The notes below the pieces were generated by a model that did no database searches, had not been told where the DNA came from, and saw only the letters and a program-made list of their open reading frames with translations. Both the position numbers and the translations under genes were made by a program. This document shows positions 19,658 to 20,083 of a stretch of DNA of 20,083 nt, piece after piece. Location of the stretch: the NCBI GenBank assembly GCA_910579485.1, contig CAJTVO010000050.1:1-20083 (forward strand), read 5' to 3'. The stretch is from an uncultured Oscillospiraceae bacterium. Its GTDB lineage: Bacteria > Bacillota > Clostridia > Oscillospirales > Oscillospiraceae. The first letter of the stretch is position 1. Each line of letters starts with the position of its first letter.

Positions 19658-20083
19658 TTATGGCTTTACGGTGAAGCTGTCGAACCGGCTCCCCTGCCGG
19701 ATCAGCTCTTCCAGCTTATCCTCCGGAGCGGCCTCTCCGCCGCCCATGGCGAAGCGCACCCGGACGGGGCGGCCCAGCTTCTCCCCGGTGACCGCGCCGA
19801 TCACTCCGGATACCTCCGGGCAGTTCAGGCTCTCCATCGTCAGCTCATCGCCGCAGCGGACCACCATCTCGTCCCCTTCCAGCGTTCCCCGGGCATCGTC
19901 CAGCATGAACCAGTACATCGGCGTCAGCCGGTTTTTGTACTGCTCCACCAGCTCTCCCCACAGTGCGCTCTCTCCCGCCGCAGGAGGCGGGGAGGCAGGT
20001 ACGGAGGCAGTGGGCGCAGGTTCGGCGGGAGTACCCGCCTTCCGCCGGGGAGGCTGCTCCCGGGACGGCGGCGGAGCCGCCGG
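19658..20083 (-). CDS. dnaX: DNA polymerase III gamma/tau subunit, C-terminal fragment (5' part outside window)
   Basis: The minus-strand frame is open from the right edge to the TAA at 19658, giving the last 141 residues. It begins with a Pro/Ala/Arg-rich linker (about 40 residues), then a compact domain starting ALWGELVEQYKNRLTPMYWFMLDDARGTLEGDEMVVRC and ending RQGSRFDSFTVKP. A proline-rich linker before a W-x-x-(L/V) helix and a beta strand with GDEMVV resembles the tail of Gram-positive DnaX (clamp-loader gamma/tau), where this part contacts the polymerase or helicase. The ATPase part is outside the window, so the name rests only on the tail. It ends at a terminator, so no recR-type gene follows closely. 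Confidence 0.7.
   Translation of the reverse strand, partial: PAAPPPSREQPPRRKAGTPAEPAPTASVPASPPPAAGESALWGELVEQYKNRLTPMYWFMLDDARGTLEGDEMVVRCGDELTMESLNCPEVSGVIGAVTGEKLGRPVRVRFAMGGGEAAPEDKLEELIRQGSRFDSFTVKP

Noticed and set aside
1..20083. CRISPR arrays, tRNA or rRNA genes, complete insertion sequences
   Set aside because: I saw no regularly spaced repeats, no cloverleaf or rRNA-like segments and no transposase or integrase reading frame.

Overview
The window is about 20 kb of GC-rich bacterial chromosome. It looks like a Firmicute of class Clostridia, probably Oscillospiraceae-like. The basis is a T-box leader on the ilv operon, strong Gram-positive Shine-Dalgarno sequences, a YitT protein, a PadR-DUF2812 pair, a DUF6442-XRE pair and several TTG/GTG starts. 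The taxon is inference. Two stretches are visibly AT-rich and look foreign to the rest: the truncated hydrolase at the left edge and the acetyltransferase gene near 16.2-16.7 kb.

Layout. (1) 2-241: end of an alpha/beta hydrolase. (2) 4617 down to 419, minus strand: consensus promoter, T-box leader, ilvB, ilvN, an unexpected small P-loop kinase, ilvC, strong terminator. This is acetolactate synthase plus ketol-acid reductoisomerase for branched-chain amino acids. (3) 4748-6382, minus: membrane-anchored LysM/G5/M23 cell-wall peptidase. (4) 6639-7262, plus: DUF6442 membrane protein and XRE repressor behind a promoter flanked by two palindromic operators. (5) 8661 to 7327, minus: small unknown protein plus FIST-domain sensor. 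(6) 9073 to 8867, minus: second XRE regulator with two repeated operators. (7) 10902 to 9138, minus: AraC-type response regulator lacking the phospho-acceptor Asp, a barnase-like RNase lipoprotein and a barstar inhibitor, tightly coupled. (8) 11169-12059, plus: ROK fructokinase. (9) 15967 to 12174, minus: SAM methyltransferase, sugar-binding lipoprotein with a frameshifted tail, and a methyl-accepting chemotaxis protein. (10) 16208-16744, plus: GNAT acetyltransferase. (11) 17118-18568, plus: PadR regulator and DUF2812 membrane protein. (12) 18679-19554, plus: YitT family membrane protein. (13) 19658-20083, minus: C-terminal part of a DnaX-like DNA polymerase III gamma/tau subunit, cut by the window edge.

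The main non-genic discovery is a family of short nested-palindrome elements that look like MITEs. There are three copies, at 4636-4696, 6490-6577 and 16890-17021. They share 17-bp terminal inverted repeats starting CAGGG. One copy is flanked by a perfect 9-bp target duplication and another by an 8/9 duplication. They differ by the size of the central palindrome, and each lies just upstream of a promoter. The second notable unit is the regulator-barnase-barstar operon, in which a probably phosphorylation-independent regulator is translationally coupled to a lipid-anchored RNase and its inhibitor.
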